A DNA stretch of 64,000 bases from Sphingobacteriales bacterium (GTDB lineage: Bacteria; Bacteroidota; Bacteroidia; Chitinophagales; CAIOSU01): assembly GCA_027486795.1 (NCBI GenBank), contig JAIXOI010000027.1, positions 93,493-157,492 of the forward strand, written 5' to 3'. The notes beneath the pieces are model-generated. The model made no database searches. It saw nothing but the letters and a program-made list of their open reading frames with translations, and was not told the DNA's origin. Of this stretch, positions 7,420 to 16,335 are shown one piece after another. The position numbers and the translations under genes are program-made. How positions within the stretch are numbered: the first letter of the stretch is position 1; the number at the start of each line of letters is the position of its first letter.

Positions 7420-9558
7420 GTGACCCCAGATTTCGCAAATATTGACCTTGCCGCAGCCCTAGCGCAGCTCTCCCAGCCCGAAGCACCCCCCCGTGCCCCC
7501 TGGCAAACGCCCGAAGGTATTGCCGTAAAAGGCCTATACACCACTGCTGATAGCATAGGCTTACAGCACCTAAACTATGCCGCTGGCCTGCCGCCATACT
7601 TGCGCGGGCCATACAGCACCATGTACGTAGTGCGCCCGTGGACGATACGGCAGTATGCGGGTTTCAGCACCGCCGAAGAGAGCAACGCCTTCTACCGTCG
7701 CAACCTGGCGGGCGGGCAAAAGGGCCTTTCCGTAGCGTTTGACCTAGCGACCCACCGCGGATACGATAGCGACCACGAGCGCGTGGTGGGCGACGTGGGC
7801 AAAGCCGGCGTAGCCATCGATAGCGTGCTGGATATGAAAATCCTCTTCGACCAGATACCGCTGGACGAGATGAGCGTGAGCATGACCATGAACGGTGCCG
7901 TGCTGCCTATCATGGCCTTCTACATCACTGCCGCCGAAGAGCAAGGAGTGCCAATTGACAAACTGAGCGGTACCATACAAAACGACATCCTCAAAGAGTT
8001 TATGGTGCGCAACACCTACATATACCCGCCCGGGCCCAGCATGCGCATCATTGCCGATATATTTGCCTACACCAGCCAGCACATGCCGAAGTTCAACAGC
8101 ATCAGCATCAGCGGCTACCACATGCACGAGGCCGGTGCCACCGCCGATATTGAGCTGGCCTACACCCTCGCCGACGGCCTGGAGTACATCCGCACGGGCA
8201 TTGCCGCCGGGCTCGATATCGACGACTTCGCCCCTCGCCTATCGTTCTTCTGGGGCATCGGTATGAACCCGTTTATGGAGATTGCCAAAATGCGCGCCGC
8301 CCGCATGCTGTGGGCCAAGCTCATCAAGCAGTTCAACCCACAGGACGACAAGAGCCTGATACTGCGCACCCACTGCCAAACCAGCGGTTGGAGCCTTACC
8401 GAGCAAGACCCGTTTAATAACGTGGCCCGCACTTGCATTGAAGCCATGGCCGCCGCGCTGGGCGGTACGCAATCGTTGCACACCAACAGTTTCGATGAGG
8501 CCATTGCCCTGCCTACCGACTTCTCGGCCAAAATTGCTCGCGACACGCAGCTATACCTACAAAAAGAGACCAACATAACCAAGGTGGTGGATCCTTGGGG
8601 CGGCTCGCACTATGTGGAGCACCTTACCAACGAGCTGGCCCAAAAGGCGTGGACGCTGATACAGGAGGTGGAAGCCCTCGGCGGAATGGCCAAAGCCATC
8701 GAGACCGGCCTGCCGAAGATGCGCATTGAAGAAGCCGCCGCCCGCAAGCAGGCCCGCATCGATAGCGGCCAAGATGTGATAGTGGGCGTGAACGCCTACA
8801 AGCTGGATGCGCAGGAGCCGATTGATATACGCGACGTGGACAACGACGAGGTGCGCCGCAGCCAGATAGCCCGCTTAGATAAACTGAAGGCCGAGCGCAA
8901 CCCCGAAGCGGTGCAGCAGTGCCTAACCGCCCTTACCGAAAGCGCCCGCACTGGCGATGGCAACCTATTGGCACTGGCCGTGGAGGCAGCCCGCAACCGC
9001 GCCACACTGGGCGAGATAAGCACCGCGCTAGAGACCGTGTATGGCCGCTACCAAGCCACCATACGCAGCATTAGCGGCGTGTACGCGGCTGAGAACATCC
9101 ATAACCAACTGTTTATGAAAGTACGTGAACTGGCCGACCGCTTTGCCGAACTGGAAGGCCGTCGCCCACGGGTAATGGTGGCCAAAATGGGCCAAGACGG
9201 CCACGACCGCGGCGCCAAGGTTATAGCCACCAGCTTCGCCGACCTGGGCTTTGACGTGGACATTGGTCCGCTTTTCCAAACTCCTGCCGAGGCGGCACGA
9301 CAAGCCGTGGAAAACGACGTGCACATACTGGGTGTAAGCAGCCTAGCCGCAGGCCACAAAACCCTAGTGCCGCAAGTAATAGCCGAACTAGCCAAACTCG
9401 GCCGCCCCGATATTATGGTAGTTGCCGGCGGCGTCATCCCGCAGCAGGACTATGACTTCCTCTACCACGCTGGCGTATCCTTCATCTTCGGCCCCGGCAC
9501 CGTGATTGCCGATGCGGCGGAGAAGATACTTTTGAAACTTATCGCTGGGGTGAAGTAA
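7420..9558 (+). CDS. scpA: Methylmalonyl-CoA mutase, large (catalytic) subunit
   Basis: This 712-residue adenosylcobalamin enzyme interconverts (R)-methylmalonyl-CoA and succinyl-CoA, linking propionate and odd-chain or branched-chain metabolism to the TCA cycle. The N-terminal TIM-barrel carries the family segments [20 protein letters not shown] (the active-site tyrosine is in this run, about residues 63-69), [23 protein letters not shown] and [12 protein letters not shown]. The C-terminal cobalamin domain has DGHDRG with the cobalt-ligand histidine at residue 595, then SSLAAGH and VAGGVIP. The start is GTG at 7420; the N-terminus matches the family length. The base composition is clearly more GC-rich than the neighbouring genes. 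No small-subunit gene is adjacent. Confidence 0.97.
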   Translation: MTPDFANIDLAAALAQLSQPEAPPRAPWQTPEGIAVKGLYTTADSIGLQHLNYAAGLPPYLRGPYSTMYVVRPWTIRQYAGFSTAEESNAFYRRNLAGGQKGLSVAFDLATHRGYDSDHERVVGDVGKAGVAIDSVLDMKILFDQIPLDEMSVSMTMNGAVLPIMAFYITAAEEQGVPIDKLSGTIQNDILKEFMVRNTYIYPPGPSMRIIADIFAYTSQHMPKFNSISISGYHMHEAGATADIELAYTLADGLEYIRTGIAAGLDIDDFAPRLSFFWGIGMNPFMEIAKMRAARMLWAKLIKQFNPQDDKSLILRTHCQTSGWSLTEQDPFNNVARTCIEAMAAALGGTQSLHTNSFDEAIALPTDFSAKIARDTQLYLQKETNITKVVDPWGGSHYVEHLTNELAQKAWTLIQEVEALGGMAKAIETGLPKMRIEEAAARKQARIDSGQDVIVGVNAYKLDAQEPIDIRDVDNDEVRRSQIARLDKLKAERNPEAVQQCLTALTESARTGDGNLLALAVEAARNRATLGEISTALETVYGRYQATIRSISGVYAAENIHNQLFMKVRELADRFAELEGRRPRVMVAKMGQDGHDRGAKVIATSFADLGFDVDIGPLFQTPAEAARQAVENDVHILGVSSLAAGHKTLVPQVIAELAKLGRPDIMVVAGGVIPQQDYDFLYHAGVSFIFGPGTVIADAAEKILLKLIAGVK

Positions 9559-9616
9559 GTTTCCGTTACGAGTTGCGAGTTACGGGTTACGACTTGAATA
9601 TTGACCGATGTACTGC
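9559..9616. repeat. Degenerate word repeat directly after the mutase stop codon
   Basis: Variants of the word GAGTTACGGGTTAC occur head to tail over about 9564-9598, beginning 5 bases after the TAA of methylmalonyl-CoA mutase. It is one of several such blocks at gene 3' ends in this window. Confidence 0.55.
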
Positions 9617-9621
9617 GGTAG

Positions 9622-9654
9622 CCCCTCTCCCTCCGGGAGAGGCTGGGTGAGGGG
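9622..9654. repeat. REP-like palindrome
   Basis: The arms CTCTCCC and GGGAGAG surround a three-base loop, and outer CCCC and GGGG words extend the symmetry. This kind of CTCTCC/GGAGAG palindrome is a common intergenic repeat in many bacteria. It lies in the 302-base gene-free stretch between the mutase and the toxin-antitoxin pair. Confidence 0.6.
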
Positions 9655-9663
9655 ACATAACAC

Positions 9664-9778
9664 AATTAAGCCCGCGTGTCACTCTGAGCTTGTCGAAGGG
9701 TGCAAGCGATTGCATGGCACTCCGCAGTTTTTTACGAGGGAGTGCGGGGCTGCCAATAGTGAAGGTGCAATTATCCAT
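9664..9778 (+). repeat. Dispersed repeat family R1, copy 2
   Basis: This shares the order of words GCGTGTCA, TGAGC, TGTCGAA, GCGATTGC, GCACTCCGCAGTTTTT and GGAGTGC with copies at 318-434 (opposite strand) and 10328-10468 (same strand). The core can fold as a hairpin with CACTCC and GGAGTG arms at 9718-9744. It lies directly upstream of the toxin-antitoxin pair. Confidence 0.7.
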
Positions 9779-9860
9779 GAATGTGATGCGCAACAAATCA
9801 CCAATCCCTAAAACTTGAACTATTGCCTTTCAAATTGTATTTTTAGGTAAAATAGCATCC

Positions 9861-10043
9861 ATGAACAAGAATCAAGTAATCGATACGCTTAACTCGCTGC
9901 CCGAAGAGTTTGATGCCGAGCAGTTGATAGAGCGCATCATATTTATGGAGAAAGTGGAGCAGGGCATGCAAGAGGCCCGCGAGGGCAAGGTAATCTCGCT
10001 GGATGAGGCCAAACAGCGGTTTCAAGCCAAATGGTCGAAATAG
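9861..10043 (+). CDS. Antitoxin-like protein of a ParE-type module
   Basis: This encodes a 60-residue acidic, mostly helical protein. Its sequence contains LPEEFDAEQLIERIIFMEKV and ends in EAKQRFQAKWSK. This is the usual form of small antitoxins that sit before RelE/ParE toxins in Bacteroidota: a helical N-terminal segment, then a tail that wraps the toxin. The name rests mainly on the partner gene, whose start overlaps its last 13 bases. Overlap means translational coupling and roughly stoichiometric supply. Autoregulation is usual for such pairs but no operator is obvious. Confidence 0.8.
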   Translation: MNKNQVIDTLNSLPEEFDAEQLIERIIFMEKVEQGMQEAREGKVISLDEAKQRFQAKWSK

Positions 10044-10315
10044 TCATTACCGAATCCGCTTGGGCCGACCTCGATGCCATTGAGGATTATATCGCCCTCG
10101 ATTCGCCCCGATACGCCCGTATGTGGATTGAAAAGATATTTACGCATATTGAGCAATTGCGCGCATTCCCGCTATCGGGCAAAATAGTGCCCGAATACCA
10201 AATGGAGCAAGTGCGAGAAATCATATTCCGCGGCTACCGCATCGTTTATTACCTCCCCACCCCCGAAAGAGTTGAAGTAATCAGGGTGATTAACGGAGCG
10301 AAAGAGTTGAAATAA
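10031..10315 (+). CDS. RelE/ParE-family toxin
   Basis: This encodes a 94-residue toxin of the RelE/ParE superfamily. The sequence shows ITESAWADLDAIEDYIA at the start, MWIEKIFTHIEQLRAFPLSG in the middle, and REIIFRGYRIVYYLPTPERV with the strand-turn-strand near the end; these are the standard ParE-like blocks (A-x2-D-L-x2-I-x2-Y, P-x-S-G-x2-V-P-E and R-x-Y-R-I-V-Y). ParE relatives poison DNA gyrase and RelE relatives cleave mRNA on the ribosome; the sequence looks ParE-like, but the target is not decided. It overlaps the antitoxin gene by 13 bases, and the pair lies between two direct copies of repeat R1. Confidence 0.9.
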   Translation: MVEIVITESAWADLDAIEDYIALDSPRYARMWIEKIFTHIEQLRAFPLSGKIVPEYQMEQVREIIFRGYRIVYYLPTPERVEVIRVINGAKELK

Positions 10316-10327
10316 AAGTTTGCATTT

Positions 10328-10468
10328 CAAGCCCAGCGAGTCATATTGAGCCCAGCGTGTCGAAGAGCGCGCGCGATTGCGTTGCACTCCGCAGTTTTTC
10401 ATGAAGGAGTGCAGGGTGCAGCTTGCCTCGCCTAAGGCGTAGGGGTGGTGAAGGTGCGGTTGTTTGGA
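10328..10468 (+). repeat. Dispersed repeat family R1, copy 3
   Basis: It begins 12 bases after the toxin stop codon and repeats copy 2 in the same orientation, with GCGTGTCGAAGAGCGC, GCGATTGCGTTGCACTCC, GCAGTTTTTCATGAAGGAGT and a TGAAGGTGCGG tail. Relative to copy 2 it has extra bases near each end. CACTCC/GGAGTG arms give a hairpin in its centre. Confidence 0.7.
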
Positions 10469-10500
10469 ATTTATGTGTAGTTAGAGTTCCTCGCTCTTGG

Positions 10501-10550
10501 CAACCTTGTACATATTACGTAGACCAGTCTAGCCTCGGGCAAGACTGGTC
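10501..10550. repeat. Left arm of a 50-nt inverted repeat around a lipoprotein gene
   Basis: The reverse complement of this stretch matches 11260-11309 at about 43 of 50 positions by eye. The inner part is itself a hairpin: GACCAGTCT at 10522-10530 and AGACTGGTC at 10542-10550. The two arms lie on either side of the lipoprotein gene at 10718-11218. Confidence 0.75.
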
Positions 10551-10558
10551 TCATAAAA

Positions 10559-10580
10559 GGCACAAGCGGAAGCTTGCGCC
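10559..10580. repeat. REP-like hairpin, GGCACAAG type
   Basis: The arms GGCACAAGC and GCTTGCGCC flank a four-base loop and are followed by AGATAGGGG. A sister element with the same flank (CTTGCGCCAGATAAGGG) occurs near 20536-20575. The remaining sequence of this 402-base gene-free interval (10316-10717) shows no coding potential. Confidence 0.65.
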
Positions 10581-10717
10581 AGATAGGGGGAAATCCGAAG
10601 AGGCAGGGCAACTTGGAACATCCGCAAGGAAGGGGGGCAATTGTCACAGTTAAGTAAAACTCAACATGCTTTGCGGAAAATTATGGCATTAGGCACTATC
10701 TTCACAAAAAATGGAAT

Positions 10718-11218
10718 ATGGGAGTTTTACGCATCTTAAGTTTTGTCATTTTGGCTGCATTCCTGTTAGTCTCTTGTAAAAAGGAACCCGTGTCTATCGT
10801 TGAGGATGAAAAGGAGGAAGAGCAAACGGTATTATGGAACCCCACCTATTGCAAAGACTTGCTGGGTACTTATAGAATGGTGAGCATATGCGACTTTTAT
10901 GACCTCACCGATACTAACAACCCTCCTGGAGTTGACGAGTTTAACGTGACTTTTACCCTGGACACCAATAGTGTGCTGTTTAACCCTGATAGCTTTCTGT
11001 CCGTTTCCAATACCTTTATTTCATCCTATGCTTTTGACAACTACGACCCTAATCTAAACTTAACTGTGGAGAATGGGTTATTAACTTTTACCACCTATAC
11101 CGTGGAAGGTAGGCTGAACCACAACGCTACTTGCGATACGCTTACGGGGTTTTATACCTTTGGTTACTTTGATGGTGTATGGGATTGCGACAGTGTTCTT
11201 GCCATACGGGTAAATTAA
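10718..11218 (+). CDS. Hypothetical lipoprotein inside an inverted-repeat pair
   Basis: This encodes 166 residues with the lipoprotein signal MGVLRILSFVILAAFLLVSC (cysteine 20) followed by KKEP and an acidic linker. The mature part has the C-x-D-L-L-G-T-Y pattern and aromatic beta strands that recall small lipocalin-like surface lipoproteins of Bacteroidota, and three further cysteines (in TYCKDL, SICDFY and ATCDTL) plus one in WDCDS that could pair. No family can be named. Imperfect 50-base inverted repeats lie on both sides of the gene, so it might have moved as a cassette, though no transposase is present. A TATCTTCA sequence shortly before the start is a possible -7 box. Confidence 0.7.
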   Translation: MGVLRILSFVILAAFLLVSCKKEPVSIVEDEKEEEQTVLWNPTYCKDLLGTYRMVSICDFYDLTDTNNPPGVDEFNVTFTLDTNSVLFNPDSFLSVSNTFISSYAFDNYDPNLNLTVENGLLTFTTYTVEGRLNHNATCDTLTGFYTFGYFDGVWDCDSVLAIRVN

Positions 11219-11259
11219 GCCCCCATCTGGCTCAAGCATCCGCTCATAACTTTTCATGC

Positions 11260-11309
11260 GACCAGTCTTGCCTGAGGCTAGACAGGTCCACGTAACATGT
11301 TCAAAGCTG
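11260..11309. repeat. Right arm of the 50-nt inverted repeat
   Basis: This is the inverted partner of 10501-10550. It starts GACCAGTCTTGCC and continues through GAGGCTAGAC to ACGTAACATG. The differences from the other arm are scattered single-base changes, which suggests two old copies of one element and not a recent target-site event. Confidence 0.75.
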
Positions 11310-11408
11310 GGATAAATGGACTGCCTTTGGCACTTATGGCACTAATCCGAAAGCACATAACATCCCGATAACAGACTTTCCCTATTTTAGAGGAAAATAT
11401 CGCTTACC

Positions 11409-13370
11409 ATGAAATTATCAGGATTTTTAGCCGGGCTGTTACTTTTAATAAGCGTTGTTGCCCAAGCGCAACTGTATAGCGTGAGCCGCGATGCCAACAA
11501 AATTGATAGCAACCTGATTGACCCCGCGCTGAAGCCGTTTTACCATGGGGTGGCCTCTGGCGACCCGCTGCCCACTGCCGTTATCATCTGGACCCGAGTA
11601 ACGCCTGACGATACGCTTAGCCAGCCGGTTACAGTTACTTGGCAGGTAGCTACCGACTTGGCTTTCAACCAGATTATTAAAACCGATAGTGTGGTTACTG
11701 ATGCCACCAGAGACTATACCGTAAAGGTGGATGTAACTGATTTGCAGGCCAACACCTACTATTATTACCGCTTTATAGCGGGCGGCGTGGTGTCCATTAC
11801 CGGCAGAACCAAAACCGCCCCTGTGGGCAATGTGGACCGCATTAAGGTGGTGGCCATCAGTTGCTCCGATTACAAGGAGGGGTATTTTCAGGCATACCGT
11901 AAAATTGCCGACCGCAACGACATTAGCTTAGTAGTTCACTTGGGTGATTACATTTATGAGCAGGGTGGCGGCCAACCGGGCAGGGTACACGAGCCCGATG
12001 CGGAAATATACCGCCTACAGGATTACCGCCAGCGATACTCGCAATACCACTTGGACCCCGACCTGCGCCGCTGCCACCAAATGCACCCTTTTGCTACCAT
12101 CTGGGACGACCACGACATAGTGGTGGATGCGCTTACCGATACTTGCTTTAGGCATAACCAAGCTTTCGGGCCTTATCTAGACCGTAAGTTTGCTGCCGTT
12201 ACTGCCGCCCGCGAGTGGCTGCCCATGCGCGACCCAGATACCACCCTGTTTAGCTTTTATAAAAACTGGCGCACCCTGTCTTTTGGCAACCTGCTAGATG
12301 TGGTGCTCATTGACGTTCGCCTATACGACCGCGACCGCTTTGCCGATAATGCCAACGACCCCATATATAGCGATACCAGCGCCCACATTATGGGCCAGGA
12401 GCAATTGAGCTGGTTTTTAAGCACGCTCTCTAACACTTCAGCACAGTGGAAGGTGGTAGCTAACCAATTGATGCTGGCCCAGTTGCGTGCCATAGACCCA
12501 ACTCCCGTAATTTTCGAAAACTGGGATGGCTACCCGTACGAGCGGAACAAGTTTTTTAACCACTTGAGCGACAATAACATTGACAACGTGGTATTTGCCA
12601 CTGGCGATTTTCACGTTTCCCTAGCTTTGGATGTTGCCCGAGACCCCTACAACACTGCCGTGTACACCCCCGCCAATGGCGATGGTTCGCTGTTGGTAGA
12701 ACTGGTGGTACCTAGCATATCGGGCGGCAACTACGATGAGGGCAGCATCAGTTTCGGTGGGGTACCCGTAACCTTGCCTGCCGAAACGTTAGAGGGGCTT
12801 ATCCCTGCTGTAAACCCTCACATTAAAAAAGCCGAGATTACCAGCCACGGGTATTTGCTACTTGACGTGAACAGCACGCGCACCCAAGGTGAATTTTGGT
12901 ACGTGGGTAACATTGACGACCAAAACGATTATACCGAATCGTTTGGCAGTAGCTGGCAAACCCTTGATGGCGGCAACCGCCTATTGCCTGGTGGCCCTGC
13001 AGCGCAGCCCATTATTGGCCTGCCAAACCTGCCAGGCTTTAGCCCTGGCGATACCCTTGGCATTGTTGATACAGCTATGGTTTCCAATATTCGGCCTGTG
13101 GTAAGCAGCACCCAAGCAGTGCTTATGAGCCTATACCCCAACCCAGTGGAAAACTTCAGTTACCTAAACTATGTGCTACCTGCCGCCCAAAAAGTGATCA
13201 TTGCCGTTTACAACTCCGAAGGCAAACTAATGGATAAATTGTACCAAGGTATGCAGCCAGTAGGCAACTACGTGCTCACAATTGATGCCACTACTTGGCC
13301 AGCAGGCACCTACTATTTAAGGTTGGAAGGCAGCACCCATCAAGTAGTAAGAACATTATTGAAGCCATAA
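11409..13370 (+). CDS. PhoD-like alkaline phosphatase/phosphodiesterase with T9SS sorting domain
   Basis: This encodes 653 residues with a Sec signal peptide ending VVAQA. Residues about 40-135 form the PhoD N-terminal domain (FYHGVASGDPLPTAVIIWTR). The catalytic domain follows with metal-ligand motifs AISCSDY, LVVHLGDYIYEQ, IWDDHDI and a late GDFH, all typical of PhoD-type metallophosphoesterases that use calcium and iron to release phosphate from organophosphates. Residues about 575-653 are a type A T9SS sorting domain (LYPNPVENFSYLNY near its start), so the enzyme should be exported through the Sec and then the type IX route. It is a single gene. PhoD proteins are often Tat-exported; this one lacks a twin-arginine motif. 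Confidence 0.93.
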   Translation: MKLSGFLAGLLLLISVVAQAQLYSVSRDANKIDSNLIDPALKPFYHGVASGDPLPTAVIIWTRVTPDDTLSQPVTVTWQVATDLAFNQIIKTDSVVTDATRDYTVKVDVTDLQANTYYYYRFIAGGVVSITGRTKTAPVGNVDRIKVVAISCSDYKEGYFQAYRKIADRNDISLVVHLGDYIYEQGGGQPGRVHEPDAEIYRLQDYRQRYSQYHLDPDLRRCHQMHPFATIWDDHDIVVDALTDTCFRHNQAFGPYLDRKFAAVTAAREWLPMRDPDTTLFSFYKNWRTLSFGNLLDVVLIDVRLYDRDRFADNANDPIYSDTSAHIMGQEQLSWFLSTLSNTSAQWKVVANQLMLAQLRAIDPTPVIFENWDGYPYERNKFFNHLSDNNIDNVVFATGDFHVSLALDVARDPYNTAVYTPANGDGSLLVELVVPSISGGNYDEGSISFGGVPVTLPAETLEGLIPAVNPHIKKAEITSHGYLLLDVNSTRTQGEFWYVGNIDDQNDYTESFGSSWQTLDGGNRLLPGGPAAQPIIGLPNLPGFSPGDTLGIVDTAMVSNIRPVVSSTQAVLMSLYPNPVENFSYLNYVLPAAQKVIIAVYNSEGKLMDKLYQGMQPVGNYVLTIDATTWPAGTYYLRLEGSTHQVVRTLLKP

Positions 13371-13451
13371 TGGACGCAGCAACTAGTGGCAGTAACTGCA
13401 ATTGGTTGGCCAAATAATAAACTTCGTAACTCCAATTTAACCATTATCCAA

Positions 13452-14408
13452 ATGAATAAATCCACAATATTAGGTAATAGCACCCTACAAGTAAACCGCA
13501 TCGGGCTAGGCTGCATGGGCATGTCGGAGTTTTATGGTACGTTCAGCGAAACTGAATCCATCAAAACGCTGCACAAAGCAATCGATTTAGGGGTTAACTT
13601 TTTCGATACCGCCGATATGTATGCCAGCGGAGCCAACGAAAGATTAGTAGGGCAGGCATTTCAAGGTAAATGGGATAAGGTTATCTTGGCTACCAAATTT
13701 GGGGTAATGAGAGGCCCCAATGGCGAATGGCTTGGATTAAACGGTCAGCCTGAATATATTAAAAAAGCCTGCGACCAGAGTCTTTTAAACTTAGGAACCG
13801 ATTCCATCGACCTATACTACATGCACCGCCAAGACCCAAAGGTAGAAATTGAAGTAATAGTGGGTGCCATGGCCGATTTGGTAAAGCAAGGGAAGGTAAA
13901 ATACCTTGGCCTTTCGGAAGTGAATGCAGAAACGATACGCAGGGCGTACCAAGTGCATCCCATAACCGCAATCCAATCCGAATATTCATTATGGAGCAGG
14001 GAGCCAGAGCAAGAAGTGTTGGATGTTTGCCAAGAGCTTGGGATAACCTTCGTTTCGTATAGCCCATTGGGCAGGGGGTTCTTAACCGGAGCAATAACCA
14101 GCCGTTCAGATTTTGAGGCGGGCGATTTTAGATTAAATAACCCCCGATTTACGGATGAAGCCCTAAAAGAAAACATCAAGTTTGTGGAGGTAATAGATGA
14201 ATTGGCACAGGCCAAAGGCGCCACCAAAGCACAGATTGCCTTGTCGTGGATATTGACAAAAAATGAAAATATTACTGCTATACCGGGCACCCGAAAAATC
14301 CACCGCCTCGAAGAAAATTTAGGAGCATATAATGTGATACTCACCGAAGCCGATTTGGAACTGCTGGAAATATCTATTCCAAAAGTAACGATTGGCAATC
14401 GCTATTAG
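13452..14408 (+). CDS. Aldo/keto reductase
   Basis: This encodes 318 residues and a TIM-barrel NADPH-dependent oxidoreductase. The catalytic tetrad is visible at Asp52 and Tyr57 (FFDTADMYASG), Lys82 (LATKFG) and His125 (YYMHRQDP). Cofactor-binding signatures near the end include AIPGTRKIHRLEEN. The ATG at 13452 was preferred to an in-frame GTG 66 bases upstream because the protein then begins at the first barrel strand. The resemblance is to the AKR13/YakC-like group acting on small aldehydes and ketones, but substrate cannot be deduced. It follows the PhoD-like gene by 81 bases. Confidence 0.93.
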   Translation: MNKSTILGNSTLQVNRIGLGCMGMSEFYGTFSETESIKTLHKAIDLGVNFFDTADMYASGANERLVGQAFQGKWDKVILATKFGVMRGPNGEWLGLNGQPEYIKKACDQSLLNLGTDSIDLYYMHRQDPKVEIEVIVGAMADLVKQGKVKYLGLSEVNAETIRRAYQVHPITAIQSEYSLWSREPEQEVLDVCQELGITFVSYSPLGRGFLTGAITSRSDFEAGDFRLNNPRFTDEALKENIKFVEVIDELAQAKGATKAQIALSWILTKNENITAIPGTRKIHRLEENLGAYNVILTEADLELLEISIPKVTIGNRY

Positions 14409-14832
14409 CAGAGGGAAAGGATTAGGAATTAGACTGTAGCATTTTAGGGAGATTGGTTTGTTACACAGAGCTATTCGAAAGAATTCAGGACTACTGTTTC
14501 GACGGAAATGATGGATTGCATTGCACTACAAAGCATCCCTCGCCTTGTTTGAAACGAGATGGACAGACTCAAGGTGAAACGCTAAGTTTGTTTTAGCTAT
14601 TGCAACGGCTGGATGCCCAAAAGGGGTTTTGTCGTGTGCAAAATATTATTTTTCAAATATTTAAATATAAAATAAAATAGTATACGTATTTTCGGGCTCT
14701 GAGCCAATATTAACCGGGCGATGTTGCTGTTGAGCAGGGTGCGGCGGTAATTTGCCCCTAATGCTGTAGTTGCCCCAAAACACCGAAAACCGCACCAGCA
14801 TTACATAAAAGTACACGACAAAACTTTTTTGG

Positions 14833-14867
14833 TCGATGGTCGATGGTCGATGGTCGATGGTCGATGG
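14833..14867. repeat. Five perfect TCGATGG tandem units
   Basis: Five contiguous seven-base units TCGATGG fill 14833-14867. This is the only perfect tandem array seen in the window, and the unit also occurs singly near 7340. Copy number may vary between strains by slippage. Confidence 0.95.
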
Positions 14868-14875
14868 AATCTTCA

Positions 14876-14921
14876 TTTACATTGTACATTGTACTTCGTA
14901 CATCGTACATTCAAATCGTAC
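14876..14921. repeat. Short-word repeat directly after the O-antigen-ligase gene
   Basis: Words such as ACATTGTAC, TTCGTACAT and CGTACATTC alternate and are partly self-complementary. On the minus strand this block begins immediately after the stop codon of the O-antigen-ligase-like gene. Confidence 0.6.
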
Positions 14922-16175
14922 CTACTCAGATAAGTGCCCCTTTCCTCTGTCAAGGGCGGGTTTGTAGGCAAAATAAAGGAAAAACAAAGTGGTGAGGTAA
15001 AAGGCCGTACCCACTTGGTTCTCGAGCGGATACTCGGGTATAAGCGAGGTAATAGCAATGAGATTGAAGCAAATGAACAGGATGTTTCGCCAGCGCCACG
15101 CCAGCCACAGCGGGTAAAACACGGCCCAAACAAATACCCCAAGCCCCAAAAAGCCCAAGCCCACAAACACATATAGGAACTGATTGTGCGGGTCGAGGCC
15201 GTTTTCTTGGGCAAGCTCGGGGTAGTGCGCTTGGTAGTAAGCGCCCATGGTACTCTGTATATCGCCATAGCCAACACCCAGCCACTTTTCGGCCTTACCG
15301 GCCTGCCACGACACCACTATGGAGCGCAACCTGCGGGCATCGCTATAAGCAGCGGTATCGCCCTCTTTAAAGCGCTCTAGGTCGTATACCATATAGTTCA
15401 CCTTATTGGTAAAGGTAGGCACGGTATAATAGGCCACCAAAGGCACCAAGGGCAACAAAAGCAACAACGAGCCCAGTAATACAAACTTGCGGGTGCGCCA
15501 TATTTCGTACACGATAATAGCTGCCAAACACAGGTACAGCGCCAGCAAGCCACTTCTAATGGCCCATACATGTATAAAGGCCACCAAAAACAAAGTGCCA
15601 GCCAACAGCAGCCATTTCTCCCAATGGTACTTTACCACAAACCCGCTACGAAACAACTGGCAGCCGCACACGGCTGCAAATACCGCCATTAAGCTAAACC
15701 GTATGTGGTTGAATGGCGTTGGCATGGTTTTGCCACGGGTTATAGCCTCGGTTATGGCTTCCCTATCGGCCAAGTACATGCCCACCGATATTATTGACCC
15801 CGCAACCATTAATGCCCAGATAAAATAGAGCGTGAGGTTTACGTGCCGCTCGGTGGGCTTGGGCAATACAAAAAACGCCAACGGCAGCAGCAAGAATGGC
15901 AGCTTAATGCGCAAGCGCTCCAGCCAAGTAGTCAGGTCGTGGCTATACAGTCCGCTGGCCAACACCAATATAAAAAACAGTACAAAAATACCTGCCGAAG
16001 GTTCCAAAGCCAAGTAGGGTATGCGGCGCAGCGCGTTGGGCGCAGCAAGGGCCGTAAGAAACAAACCACCCATGGCCACGCTCATAACCAGTGGGGTAAC
16101 CTTTACCAAGGCAATACCCAAGAATATAAGGGCCACCCAAAAGCCGGGCGAAATGTGTAGCAGGCGTTTTTTCAT
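14922..16175 (-). CDS. O-antigen ligase/polymerase-like membrane protein
   Basis: This encodes 417 residues with about ten predicted membrane spans. The signature of the Wzy_C/WaaL family is the large periplasmic loop after about residue 270, which carries ARRLRSIVVSWQAG, GVGYGDIQ and finally LDPHNQFLYVFVGLG; the His-Asn pair in this last motif is the family hallmark. Such proteins either polymerise O-antigen or transfer it to lipid A-core, and in Bacteroidota they also serve A-LPS, to which T9SS cargos are attached. It is not in a polysaccharide gene cluster here, so its exact role is open. It stands alone and is divergent from the sigma factor gene. Confidence 0.85.
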   Translation of the reverse strand: MKKRLLHISPGFWVALIFLGIALVKVTPLVMSVAMGGLFLTALAAPNALRRIPYLALEPSAGIFVLFFILVLASGLYSHDLTTWLERLRIKLPFLLLPLAFFVLPKPTERHVNLTLYFIWALMVAGSIISVGMYLADREAITEAITRGKTMPTPFNHIRFSLMAVFAAVCGCQLFRSGFVVKYHWEKWLLLAGTLFLVAFIHVWAIRSGLLALYLCLAAIIVYEIWRTRKFVLLGSLLLLLPLVPLVAYYTVPTFTNKVNYMVYDLERFKEGDTAAYSDARRLRSIVVSWQAGKAEKWLGVGYGDIQSTMGAYYQAHYPELAQENGLDPHNQFLYVFVGLGFLGLGVFVWAVFYPLWLAWRWRNILFICFNLIAITSLIPEYPLENQVGTAFYLTTLFFLYFAYKPALDRGKGHLSE

Positions 16176-16324
16176 GAGTGCAGCAAAACTACGCTTAAAC
16201 GTGGTATCGCAAAAACGAGTATGTATTGGGCCACATTAATTTGCCTTTGGCACAAAATTAGCAGCCGTTGTAAAAAAGAAACGCCGAATTGATGTTTGGC
16301 TATCTATTACAAACTTAAAATTTC

Positions 16325-16332
16325 TAAATTTG
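16325..16332 (+). promoter_or_regulatory. -7 box before the ECF sigma factor gene
   Basis: TAAATTTG is an exact match to TAnnTTTG. It overlaps an in-frame TTG at 16330, which makes that TTG an unlikely start codon and argues for a start at the GTG at 16336 or a later codon. Confidence 0.5.
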
Positions 16333-16335
16333 AGC

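Larger units (their letters stand above)
14409..14921. other. Long intergenic region with repeats
   Basis: No gene is seen in these 513 bases. Near 14490-14560 a weakly similar stretch to repeat R1 occurs (TGTTTCGACG, GATTGCATTGCACT). Around 14660-14690 the sequence is very AT-rich. Five perfect TCGATGG units and then TTGTACA-type words lead up to the end of the next gene. Confidence 0.6.

Noticed and set aside
10423..10653. 76-residue open frame
   Set aside because: It consists of translated repeat R1 tail, inverted-repeat arm and REP hairpin sequence.
14833..14867. Possible CRISPR because of the tandem units
   Set aside because: Units of seven bases without spacers are a simple tandem repeat and not a CRISPR array.
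14661..14876. 71-residue frame on the minus strand
   Set aside because: Its start is made of the TCGATGG tandem units read in frame; no start signal or domain was seen.
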